Shown here piece after piece: positions 14,673 through 21,619 of a stretch of 23,195 nucleotides of DNA (positions are counted from its first letter, which is position 1; the number at the start of each line of letters is the position of its first letter). This stretch comes from an uncultured Collinsella sp. (GTDB lineage: Bacteria; Actinomycetota; Coriobacteriia; Coriobacteriales; Coriobacteriaceae): the NCBI GenBank assembly GCA_958445895.1, contig CAUCTV010000017.1:1-23195 (forward strand), written 5' to 3'. The notes below the pieces were generated by a model. That model made no database searches and was not told the DNA's origin. It saw nothing but the letters and a program-made list of their open reading frames with translations. Both the position numbers and the translations under genes were made by a program.

Positions 14673-16682
14673 ATGGCTAAGTTTGACATCATCGCCGCCA
14701 CCGGTTGCCCGACCGGCATCGCGCACACCTTCATGGCGAAGGAGGCGCTGGAGAAGGCAGCTGCCGAGCGAGGTCTGACCATTAAGGTCGAGACCCATGG
14801 CCAGGTCGGTGTCGAGAACGAGCTCACCGAGAGCGAGATCGCCGGTGCCAAGGCCGTCGTCGTCGCAGCCGATAAGGATGTCCAGGCTGAGCGTTTCGCC
14901 GGCAAGCCCATGGTTTCCGTCGGTGTTTCCAAGGCCCTGTCCGTTGAGGCCGCCGGTAAGCTGATTGACCGCGCGCTCGCCGCCAAGGGCGACAGCACGG
15001 TTGCCGCTGCCGCCGATGTCGAGGACGAGACCGAGGAGAAGGAGTCCATCGGCCACGTCATCTACAAGCACCTTATGAACGGTGTCAGCCATATGCTGGT
15101 CTTCGTCGTTGCCGGTGGTGTCCTGACCGCCGTTTCGTTCCTGTGGGGCATCACGTCCTTCGATTCGACGGCGTCTGACTACAACAGCTTTGCCGCTATG
15201 CTCAAGATCATCGGCGGCATCGCCATGAACCTCATGGTTCCCGTGCTTTCCGCCTACATCGCCGAGTCCATCGGCAAGCGCCCGGCACTCGTCCCCGGCT
15301 TTGTTGCCGGTATGATCGCCATCCAGGGTCTGCCCGTTAACGCCGAGACCGGTATGATCGACGCCGGCGGCGCCGGCGTGGGCTTCGGTTTCCTGGGCGG
15401 CATCGTCGGCGGCTTCCTCGCTGGCTATGTCATCCTGCTGCTCGAGAAGGTCTTCTCCAAGCTGCCCAAGAACCTGGACGGCCTCAAGGCAATCTTTTTG
15501 TACCCGCTGTTCTCGACCGCCATCGTCGGCCTGGTCATGCTCGGCATCTCCGGCCCCATGGCTGCCATCAACACCGCCATGATGGACTTCCTCAAGGGCC
15601 TGTCCGCCTCTGGCGCCATTGTCCTGGGCCTTGCCATCGGCTGCATGTGTGCCGTTGACATGGGCGGCCCGGTCAACAAGGCTGCTTACGTCACCGGTAC
15701 CGCTATGCTCACCGAGGCTCTGGCCGCCGGCGTCGGCACCGACACCTACAACTTCGGCACCAACTTCATGGCTGCCGTCTCCGCCGCCTGCATCGTTCCG
15801 CCGCTGATCACCACCTTCGCCGTCGTCGTCGGCAAGAAGTACTTCAGCCAGGAGGATCATGACGCCGGTATCGTCAACCTCATCCTTGGTTGCACCCACA
15901 TCACCGAGGGCGCCATTCCGTTCATGACCAAGAACATCTGGCCCGTCATGCCCATCATGATGCTCGGTTCCTCCATCGCCTCGATCCTGACCATTATGTT
16001 CAACGTTCACGATCCGGCGCCTCACGGTGGCTTCCTGGTCCTGCCCGTTGTCGAGAACGGTCCGCTTTGGGTCCTCGCGATCCTCATCGGTGCTGTTGTC
16101 GGTGGCATCCTGTTCGTGGCCTTCAAGAAGTACGACTTCGAGAAGAACCAGAAGGCCGCTCCCGCCGCTGCTGCTCAGCCGGTCGAGGCCTCCAAGGCCG
16201 CTGCCGTCGAGGCTCCCAAGGCCGAGACTGCCGACTTCGTGAAGGTTGAGAACGTCTTTGTCGCCGAGGACTTCGCTTCTCGTGACGAGGCTCTGAGCTT
16301 CGTTTCCAACCAGGCTGTCAAGGCCGGTATCGCCAGCGACGCCGACGCCGTGATGAACGCCTTCCTGGCCCGCGAGGCCGAGGGCACCACGGGCATGATG
16401 GAGGGCTTCGCCATCCCGCATGCCAAGTCCGACGCCATTACCGAGACTGCCGTCATCGTCGTTAAGGACGAGTCCGGCGTGACCGGTTGGGATACCATGG
16501 ACGGCGCTCCCGTCAACGTGGCCATCGCTCTGCTCATCCCTGGTGCACAGGCTGGCACCACGCACCTCAAGATCCTGTCCAAGGTTGCCGAGGCGCTCAT
16601 GGACGAGGACTTCCGTGGCACCGTCAAGGGTTCCACCGACGCCGCCGAGATCGCCAAGACGATCAACGCCCGCCTGGTCTAA
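14673..16682 (+). CDS. PTS fructose-type permease, EIIB-EIIC-EIIA fusion
   Basis: A 669-residue membrane protein that imports and phosphorylates a hexose, probably fructose. The N-terminal EIIB domain (about 1-100) has phospho-Cys C12 in ATGCPTGIAHTFMA. The EIIC domain (about 125-490) has many membrane helices and the fructose-family DMGGPVNKAAYVTG. An Ala/Pro-rich linker (about 490-522) leads to the EIIA domain (about 525-669) with phospho-His H583 in GFAIPHAKSDAI. ATG 14673 has an AGGAGGG site 5 bases upstream; an in-frame start at 14601 has none. The order B-C-A differs from the more usual A-B-C. It is divergent from the RpiR-type regulator and upstream of ptsH, ptsI and two PfkB kinases. 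The sugar could also be a fructose-like hexose; family is sure, substrate is inferred. Confidence 0.9.
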   Translation: MAKFDIIAATGCPTGIAHTFMAKEALEKAAAERGLTIKVETHGQVGVENELTESEIAGAKAVVVAADKDVQAERFAGKPMVSVGVSKALSVEAAGKLIDRALAAKGDSTVAAAADVEDETEEKESIGHVIYKHLMNGVSHMLVFVVAGGVLTAVSFLWGITSFDSTASDYNSFAAMLKIIGGIAMNLMVPVLSAYIAESIGKRPALVPGFVAGMIAIQGLPVNAETGMIDAGGAGVGFGFLGGIVGGFLAGYVILLLEKVFSKLPKNLDGLKAIFLYPLFSTAIVGLVMLGISGPMAAINTAMMDFLKGLSASGAIVLGLAIGCMCAVDMGGPVNKAAYVTGTAMLTEALAAGVGTDTYNFGTNFMAAVSAACIVPPLITTFAVVVGKKYFSQEDHDAGIVNLILGCTHITEGAIPFMTKNIWPVMPIMMLGSSIASILTIMFNVHDPAPHGGFLVLPVVENGPLWVLAILIGAVVGGILFVAFKKYDFEKNQKAAPAAAAQPVEASKAAAVEAPKAETADFVKVENVFVAEDFASRDEALSFVSNQAVKAGIASDADAVMNAFLAREAEGTTGMMEGFAIPHAKSDAITETAVIVVKDESGVTGWDTMDGAPVNVAIALLIPGAQAGTTHLKILSKVAEALMDEDFRGTVKGSTDAAEIAKTINARLV

Positions 16683-16720
16683 TCCCACAGTACGCGAATA
16701 ACATCGCCCCCTGTAACAAA

Positions 16721-16753
16721 GGCGAGGACTCCCTACGGGTCCTCGCCTTTTTT
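16721..16753 (+). terminator. Rho-independent terminator after the EIIBCA gene
   Basis: GGCGAGGAC (16721-16729) pairs with GTCCTCGCC (16739-16747), with two more inner pairs, and six T follow (16748-16753). A short A-run precedes the stem. It separates the permease transcript from ptsH. Confidence 0.9.
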
Positions 16754-16921
16754 CATACCACCCGGCACTCAGGGATGTTCCTTTCCTGCCGGCACCCCGG
16801 GACACTCCTTAGTCCCCAACAGGGCATAAATAGCCCTCATCGACTGAATCACCCACGCGAACAATAATTCAGCCAGAATTCCTTTTGCACGATATTTCCT
16901 GGACGGAAGCATGTTCCCGCA
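16754..16921. repeat. Structured intergenic stretch: 27-base direct repeat and three small hairpins
   Basis: No gene is supported here. Two copies of CCGGCAC-N3-GGGA-N3-TCCTT start at 16762 and 16789, exactly 27 bases apart. Hairpins follow: GGGAC/GTCCC (16799-16803 with 16812-16816), AGGGC/GCCCT (16821-16825 with 16833-16837) and CTGAAT/ATTCAG (16844-16849 with 16867-16872). The density of short symmetric sequences suggests a repeat element or an RNA-structured region continuous with the large palindrome to its right. Confidence 0.5.
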
Positions 16922-17050
16922 GCTCGCCTGCCGGGCGGGGCGGTTAAGTTTGTCGCGAGTTCCGCACGCAAAGGAAAGCACTTAATGTGCTTTCCGTCTT
17001 GCGCAGGACTGTAGAGCAGCAAACTTAACCGCCCCGCCCGGCAGGCGAGC
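16922..17050. repeat. Large palindrome with perfect 31-bp inverted arms, MITE-like
   Basis: Bases 16922-16952 are the exact reverse complement of 17020-17050. The 67-base centre holds a second perfect hairpin, GGAAAGCAC (16973-16981) with GTGCTTTCC (16987-16995), and partly pairing flanks. The whole folds into one long cruciform or RNA hairpin. No transposase gene and no clear target-site duplication are seen. It lies between the permease terminator and the ptsH promoter. Confidence 0.85.
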
Positions 17051-17091
17051 GGACGACAACGACATCTGTCCAACAATTCGTGCGAAACACA

Positions 17092-17120
17092 ATGAAAAAC
17101 CGTTTGATGTGAGTTAATAT
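17092..17120 (+). promoter_or_regulatory. Candidate promoter of ptsH
   Basis: ATGAAA (17092-17097) and TAATAT (17115-17120) are 17 bases apart, giving a leader of about 60 bases. A 6-bp hairpin (CTCCTG with CAGGGG) lies in that leader, close to the AAAAAGGAG ribosome site. Confidence 0.5.
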
Positions 17121-17188
17121 AAACAACGTCGTGAATCTGACTCCTGCCACATGCATGACAGGGGTTAAACACAAAAAAGGAGTCAACT

Positions 17189-17452
17189 ATGGTTTCTGAG
17201 AAGGCTACCCTCGTTAATCCTCAGGGTCTGCACATGCGTCCGGCTGGTCTGTTCGCCTCCACCATGGGCAAGTACGCCTGTGACGTGACGGTCGTCACCC
17301 CCGAGAAGGAGGTCAACGGCAAGTCCCCGATGGCCCTCATGGCTGCTGGTATCCCCTGCGGTACCGAGGTCGAGGTCAAGTGCGACGGCGCCGACGAGGC
17401 CGAGGCTCTGGCTGCTGCCATCGAGCTCATCAAGAGCGGTCTTGGCGAGTAG
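17189..17452 (+). CDS. ptsH: Phosphocarrier protein HPr
   Basis: An 87-residue cytoplasmic PTS carrier that takes phosphate from enzyme I and gives it to EIIA domains. The active-site His is H15 in NPQGLHMRPAG. Ser46 is at the position phosphorylated by HPr kinase in Gram-positive bacteria; the local sequence is NGKSPMALMAAGI, with Pro at 47 where Ile or Leu is usual. ATG 17189 has AAAAGGAG 6-7 bases upstream. ptsI follows after 127 bases that contain an attenuator-like hairpin. The gene is probably used by every PTS permease of the cell, not only the one next door. Confidence 0.96.
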   Translation: MVSEKATLVNPQGLHMRPAGLFASTMGKYACDVTVVTPEKEVNGKSPMALMAAGIPCGTEVEVKCDGADEAEALAAAIELIKSGLGE

Positions 17453-17497
17453 AACTCAAACGGGTCGCATGTTGAACAACTAAGTTCATATTTGGGG

Positions 17498-17533
17498 GCG
17501 CAGTGACCTGTTGTAAGGTAGCTGCGCTCTTTT
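17498..17533 (+). terminator. Weak terminator or attenuator between ptsH and ptsI
   Basis: GCGCAG (17498-17503) pairs with CTGCGC (17522-17527), and ACC/GGT (17506-17508 with 17517-17519) extends the stem beyond an internal loop. TCTTTT follows. Partial read-through would give more HPr than enzyme I. Confidence 0.55.
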
Positions 17534-17579
17534 GTCATGGATATGGCAAAACGCTTTATCACATGACACGGAGAGAGGA

Positions 17580-19289
17580 ATGGGAATGTATCAGGGAGTC
17601 AACGCTTCCGAGGGCATCGGTATCGGCACCGTCATGGTCGCCGTCGATCCCGACTTGACGTTTGAGCCGCACGAGGTTGCTGATTCGGCAGCAGAGAAGG
17701 AGCGCTATCAGTCCGCTCTTTCGGTCTTCTGCGAGAAGACCCAGGCTCAGGCCGACCACATGAAGGAGACGGTGGGCGAGGCCGAGGCCGAGATCATGAG
17801 CGGACACATTGTCCTGGCTCAGGACCCGGGCATGACCGACGCCATCAACGCCGCCATTGACGGCGGCACCTGCGCCGAGCAGGCGCTCATGGACACCTCG
17901 ACCATGTTCGAGAACATGTTCCTGTCCATGGACGACGAGATGTTCCGTCTGCGCGCGGCCGACATCGCCGACATCCGCACCGGTATTCTGGCCGAGCTGC
18001 TGGGCAAGGAGGTCGTCGACCTCTCCGTCCTGCCCGAGAATACCGTCGTTGTCGTGCACGACCTCACGCCGTCCATGACCGCCACGATCGATAAGGCCCA
18101 CGTTGCCGGTATCGTCACCGAGACCGGTGGCCGCACGTCGCACTCCGCGATCATTGCGCGCGCCCTCGAGATCCCGGCTGTCCTTTCGGTTTCCAACAGC
18201 TGCACCGCGTTGCGCAACGGTATGACCGTTGTCGTCGACGGTGGCAAGGGTATCGTCGAGGCCGATCCCGACGAGGAGACGCTCGCTGCCTACACCGCCA
18301 AGGCCGAGGCCTTCGCTGCCGAGAAGGCAGCCCTCGAGGCCTTCCGTGGCAAGCCGTCCGTGACTGCCGATGGCATCAAGAAGATCATCGCCTGCAACAT
18401 CGGTAACCCCGATGACGTGCCCAACGCGCTCGATCACGACGCCGAGGCTATCGGTCTGTTCCGCTCCGAGTTCCTGTTCATGGACTCTGCTGAGCTTCCT
18501 TCCGAGGAGGAGCAGTTCAACGCCTATCGTAAGGTCGCCAGCGCGCTCAAGGGTGCTCAGGTCATCATCCGCACGCTCGATGTGGGCGGCGACAAGGAGA
18601 TTCCGTATCTGCACATGGTCAAGGAAGAGAACCCCTTCATGGGCTTCCGCGCCGTGCGTTACTGCCTGGCCAATCCCGACCAGTACAAGGTTCAGCTCCG
18701 CGCCCTGCTGCGCGCCAGCGCCTTTGGTGACGTCAAGATCATGATCCCGCTCGTCACCTGCGTCGAGGAGGTCGTGGCCGTCAAGGAGCTCGTCGAGCAG
18801 TGCAAGGCCGAGCTGACCGAAGAGGGTCGCAAGTTCAACGAGAACATCGAGGTCGGCATTATGGTCGAGACGCCTGCCGCCTCGCTGCTCGCTGACCGTC
18901 TGGCCGAGGTCGCCGACTTCTTCTCTATCGGCACCAACGACCTCATCGGCTACACCATGTGCGCCGACCGTGGCAACGACACCATCTCCAACCTGTACCA
19001 GGTGTACTATCCCGCCGTGCTCCGCTCGCTCAAGAACATCATCGAGAGCGGCGTGAAGGCCGGTATCATGGTCGGCATGTGCGGCGAGGCCGCTGCCGAT
19101 CCGCTGCTTGAGCCGCTGCTGATCAGCTGGGGCCTGGAGGAGTTCTCGATGAGCGCTCCGTCCATCCTGCGCGCCCGCAAGACCATCAGCCAGTGGACCA
19201 AGGCCGAGTGTGACGAGCTCGCCGAGAAGGCACTCGCCTGCAACACTGCCGCCGAGGTCAAGGCGCTGCTCGAGTCTGCTGCTCGCTAA
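17580..19289 (+). CDS. ptsI: PTS enzyme I (phosphoenolpyruvate--protein phosphotransferase)
   Basis: Takes phosphate from PEP onto a histidine and passes it to HPr, the first step of all PTS uptake. It has 569 residues (E. coli ~575). The N-terminal HPr-binding and phospho-His domains carry H188 in TETGGRTSHSAIIARA. The C-terminal TIM barrel shows GLFRSEFLFMD, RTLDVGGDKEIPYL, GIMVETPAA, SIGTNDLIGYTMCADRGND and C501 in GMCGEAAADP, so all active-site parts are present. The start is ATG 17580 (GGAG 6 bases upstream); ATG 17586, with GAGG 7 bases upstream, is equally possible and would shorten it by two residues. A long hairpin separates it from the first PfkB kinase. Confidence 0.96.
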   Translation: MGMYQGVNASEGIGIGTVMVAVDPDLTFEPHEVADSAAEKERYQSALSVFCEKTQAQADHMKETVGEAEAEIMSGHIVLAQDPGMTDAINAAIDGGTCAEQALMDTSTMFENMFLSMDDEMFRLRAADIADIRTGILAELLGKEVVDLSVLPENTVVVVHDLTPSMTATIDKAHVAGIVTETGGRTSHSAIIARALEIPAVLSVSNSCTALRNGMTVVVDGGKGIVEADPDEETLAAYTAKAEAFAAEKAALEAFRGKPSVTADGIKKIIACNIGNPDDVPNALDHDAEAIGLFRSEFLFMDSAELPSEEEQFNAYRKVASALKGAQVIIRTLDVGGDKEIPYLHMVKEENPFMGFRAVRYCLANPDQYKVQLRALLRASAFGDVKIMIPLVTCVEEVVAVKELVEQCKAELTEEGRKFNENIEVGIMVETPAASLLADRLAEVADFFSIGTNDLIGYTMCADRGNDTISNLYQVYYPAVLRSLKNIIESGVKAGIMVGMCGEAAADPLLEPLLISWGLEEFSMSAPSILRARKTISQWTKAECDELAEKALACNTAAEVKALLESAAR

Positions 19290-19306
19290 TTTGGTATCAG
19301 AGGTAA

Positions 19307-19336
19307 CCGCGTGGTTGGAATGGGCCAATCACGCGG
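19307..19336 (+). promoter_or_regulatory. Intercistronic hairpin between ptsI and the first PfkB kinase
   Basis: CCGCGTGGTTGG (19307-19318) pairs with CCAATCACGCGG (19325-19336), 12 bp with one G-U and a 6-base loop. No T-run follows, so it is more likely an mRNA-stability or processing element than a terminator. Confidence 0.55.
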
Positions 19337-19363
19337 CCCTCACATATACAGGGGGTACTGTAA

Positions 19364-20296
19364 ATGTTCTACACGCTAACCGCTAACCCGGCTGTCGACA
19401 TGACGGTTTCGAGCTCTCCGCTCGAGCCCGATGAGAACGTCCGCACCGGCTCGGCCAGCTACACGGCTAACGGCAAGGGCCTCGACGTGTCCTTCGCCTT
19501 TAAGAAGATGGGCGTCGATACCGTCGCGCTCGGCTTCTTCGCCGGCTTCACGGGCAAGTTTATCGTCGAGGAGGTCATGAACCTGGGTTGCCTCTGCCGC
19601 CCGGTCTGGACCGACGGTATCACGCGCATCAACACCTACGTCAACGATGGCCAGCACGAGTACGGCATCCTGAACCCCGGTGCTCCGATCACGCCGCAGC
19701 ATCAGGAGGAGCTCTACAACATCCTGGACACCGCGGGCGACCTTGAGTGCCTGATCGTCTCCGGCTCCGTGCCTCCCAAAGCTACGCCCGACTTCCTGGC
19801 TCAGGTCATGGAGCACGCTCAGGCCCGTGGCGCCGACGTCGTCCTGGACCTGTCCTCCGACAAGCTCAAGGAGCTCGCTCACAAGAAGCCGCTGCTCATC
19901 AAGCCGAACCATCACGAGATGAAGGCTATCTTCGGTGTGCCGGTCGACACCGACGACGAGGTCCGCGTTGCCATGAAGCTGGCTCACGAGGCCGGCGTCC
20001 AGAACGTGCTGCTCACCCGTGGTAGCCGCGGTGACGCTTACTTCTCCAACGGCGAGGACATCTGGTATGCCAAGCGTGAGTTCAACATCAAGCTGGTCTC
20101 TTCCGTCTGCGCCGGCGACTGCACCCTCGCTGCGTTCCTGCACAAGTGGTACAGGGATCGCGACAACGTCGAGGAGGCCATGAAGCTCGCTATGGCCACC
20201 GGCGCCAACGTTGCCGAGTCCGTCGGCATTGGCGACTTCGGTCACGTTGACGAGTACAGCAAGCGTGTTGCTGTTCGCAAGCTCGATCGTCAGTAA
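19364..20296 (+). CDS. PfkB family hexose-phosphate kinase, 1-phosphofructokinase-like (copy 1)
   Basis: A 310-residue ribokinase-fold kinase of the FruK/LacC branch. Such enzymes turn fructose 1-phosphate, or tagatose 6-phosphate, into the bisphosphate. Seen: YTLTANPAVDMTV at the N-terminus, GKGLDVSFAFKKMGV (usual GKGINV, so N to D), LGFFAGFTGKFIVEE, DGITRINTYV, KPNHHEMKAIFG and the C-terminal SSVCAGDCTLAAFL with catalytic base D252. The first Gly of the usual GAGD anion hole is Cys (C249). A GGGGGT ribosome site lies about 8 bases before ATG 19364. It lies downstream of ptsI, probably in the same transcript, and ends in a strong terminator. The substrate is inferred from context with the fructose-type permease. 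Confidence 0.85.
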   Translation: MFYTLTANPAVDMTVSSSPLEPDENVRTGSASYTANGKGLDVSFAFKKMGVDTVALGFFAGFTGKFIVEEVMNLGCLCRPVWTDGITRINTYVNDGQHEYGILNPGAPITPQHQEELYNILDTAGDLECLIVSGSVPPKATPDFLAQVMEHAQARGADVVLDLSSDKLKELAHKKPLLIKPNHHEMKAIFGVPVDTDDEVRVAMKLAHEAGVQNVLLTRGSRGDAYFSNGEDIWYAKREFNIKLVSSVCAGDCTLAAFLHKWYRDRDNVEEAMKLAMATGANVAESVGIGDFGHVDEYSKRVAVRKLDRQ

Positions 20297-20324
20297 TCGA
20301 AACGCGACATATTCGCGCGCATGC

Positions 20325-20356
20325 GGCGCCCCGGTTTCGGCCGGGGCGCCTTTTTT
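20325..20356 (+). terminator. Rho-independent terminator after kinase copy 1
   Basis: GGCGCCCCGG (20325-20334) pairs perfectly with CCGGGGCGCC (20341-20350) around a 6-base loop, and six T follow (20351-20356). Confidence 0.93.
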
Positions 20357-20445
20357 GTTCTGTCATGGGGGAGACATGTTCTGCCGTACTTCATCGCTTC
20401 CACACCGTTCACCGAGTTGTTGTAGCCTTTTATCGATGCGTGGAA

Positions 20446-20451
20446 TATACT
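20446..20451 (+). promoter_or_regulatory. -10 box for kinase copy 2
   Basis: TATACT lies 34 bases before the ATG at 20486, downstream of the terminator of copy 1, so copy 2 seems to have its own promoter. TTG-containing hexamers upstream (near 20417-20425) are at poor spacing for a -35 box. Confidence 0.45.
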
Positions 20452-20485
20452 TTCATTAACTCGTTGCCTTGTGAAAGGAACATTC

Positions 20486-21418
20486 ATGATTTATACGCTC
20501 ACTGCAAATCCTGCCATTGACTACAACATCGCCTGCGACGGCCTTTCGGCCAACACCGTCACCCGCACGCGTAACGCGGTCTACACGCCCAACGGCAAGG
20601 GCCTCAACGTCTCGTTCACCCTCGATCACTACGGCGTCGACACCACAATCCTGGGCTTTTTTGCCGGCTTCTCGGGCGAGTTCATCGTCAAGGGCGCCGA
20701 GGCCCTGGGCGTGCCCGTCAAGCCCGTGTGGACCGACGGCATTACGCGCGTCAACGTCTTCCTCAACGCCGGTCCCGATACCGAGTACAACATGGTCAAC
20801 GCCGGTGCCGCCATCAACGAGGCCAACGAGCAGGAGATGTTTGAGCTCATCGATTCACTCGACGATATGACCTGCCTGGTCATCAGCGGCTCGCTGCCTC
20901 CCAACACCTCCGAGGGTTTCCTGGCCGAGGTGCTTCGCCGTGTTAAGGCAAAGGGCGCCGAGTTCGTGCTCGATATCTCGAGCCATCAGCTGGCCGACCT
21001 TATTGCCATGGAGCCGTTGCTCATTAAGCCCAACGACGACGAGCTGCTCGACATCTTTGGCATTAAGGTGAGCGGTGGCGACGACGAGTCTGTCAAGGGC
21101 GCGATGGCCGAGCTGCATGCCAAGGGCGCCAAGAACGTGTTGCTGACCCTCGGCGGTGCCGGTGCATACTTCTCCAACGGGGAGCACATCTGGTTTGCCA
21201 AGCGCACCTTCGACGTCAAGCTGCTGTCGACGGTCTGCGCCGGCGATTCCTCGCTGGCCGCTTTCCTGTCCGTGTGGCACGACGCTCCCGAGCGCGCCGA
21301 GGACGCCCTGCGCCTCTCGATGGCCACCGGCGCCAACGTGGTCGAGTGCCCGGGCCTGGGCGACTTTGCCAAGGTCGATGAGTATCAGAAGGGCATTGCC
21401 ATCCGTCAGGTCTGCTAG
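20486..21418 (+). CDS. PfkB family hexose-phosphate kinase, 1-phosphofructokinase-like (copy 2)
   Basis: A 310-residue paralogue of the preceding kinase, the same length and clearly related throughout (YTLTANPAID, FFAGFSGEFIVKG, VWTDGITRVNVF, AKRTFDVKLLSTVCAGD). Differences fall in the substrate and active-site regions: GKGLNVSF keeps the usual Asn, KPNDDELLDIFG replaces KPNHHEMKAIFG, and CAGDSS replaces CAGDCT. The catalytic base should be D254, with C251 again in place of the first Gly of GAGD. ATG 20486 has GAAAGGA 6 bases upstream; a GTG at 20471 would fall on the ribosome site. It has its own promoter and terminator. Which copy uses fructose 1-phosphate cannot be told from sequence. Confidence 0.87.
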   Translation: MIYTLTANPAIDYNIACDGLSANTVTRTRNAVYTPNGKGLNVSFTLDHYGVDTTILGFFAGFSGEFIVKGAEALGVPVKPVWTDGITRVNVFLNAGPDTEYNMVNAGAAINEANEQEMFELIDSLDDMTCLVISGSLPPNTSEGFLAEVLRRVKAKGAEFVLDISSHQLADLIAMEPLLIKPNDDELLDIFGIKVSGGDDESVKGAMAELHAKGAKNVLLTLGGAGAYFSNGEHIWFAKRTFDVKLLSTVCAGDSSLAAFLSVWHDAPERAEDALRLSMATGANVVECPGLGDFAKVDEYQKGIAIRQVC

Positions 21419-21453
21419 CGCAACGTACGGGCCTTGGTTTCTTGCTTTGTTGA

Positions 21454-21488
21454 GCACCCGTCTCGGATTACCGAGGCGGGTGCTTTTT
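21454..21488 (+). terminator. Rho-independent terminator after kinase copy 2
   Basis: Bases 21454-21466 pair with 21471-21483 (13 bp, one G-U) around a 4-base ATTA loop, and five T follow (21484-21488). Confidence 0.93.
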
Positions 21489-21619
21489 CATTTTGGTAGC
21501 CGAGGACTTGGCACTCAATCACGCGAGATGTGGGTTCGCGTGTGCGCCCGCTCTCGTTTCTTGCTAGACTTCTTGGGAACCGTCAATCGATACGCCCGCA
21601 AGTGCAGGAGGCCACAGGA

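Noticed and set aside
14571..16805. 744-residue open frame antisense to the EIIBCA permease
   Set aside because: Shadow of a confidently identified gene; composition (Gly, Asp, His rich) is typical of antisense frames in this genome.
16769..16981. 70-residue minus-strand frame over the 27-base repeats
   Set aside because: No clear ribosome site or family; the repeats alone explain the periodic residues. Kept only as part of a finding.
16849..17172. 107-residue minus-strand frame across the large palindrome
   Set aside because: It runs through both palindrome arms, has no recognisable family, and open frames of this size are common by chance here.
17559..19328. 589-residue open frame antisense to ptsI
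   Set aside because: Shadow frame of ptsI with no recognisable domain or ribosome site.
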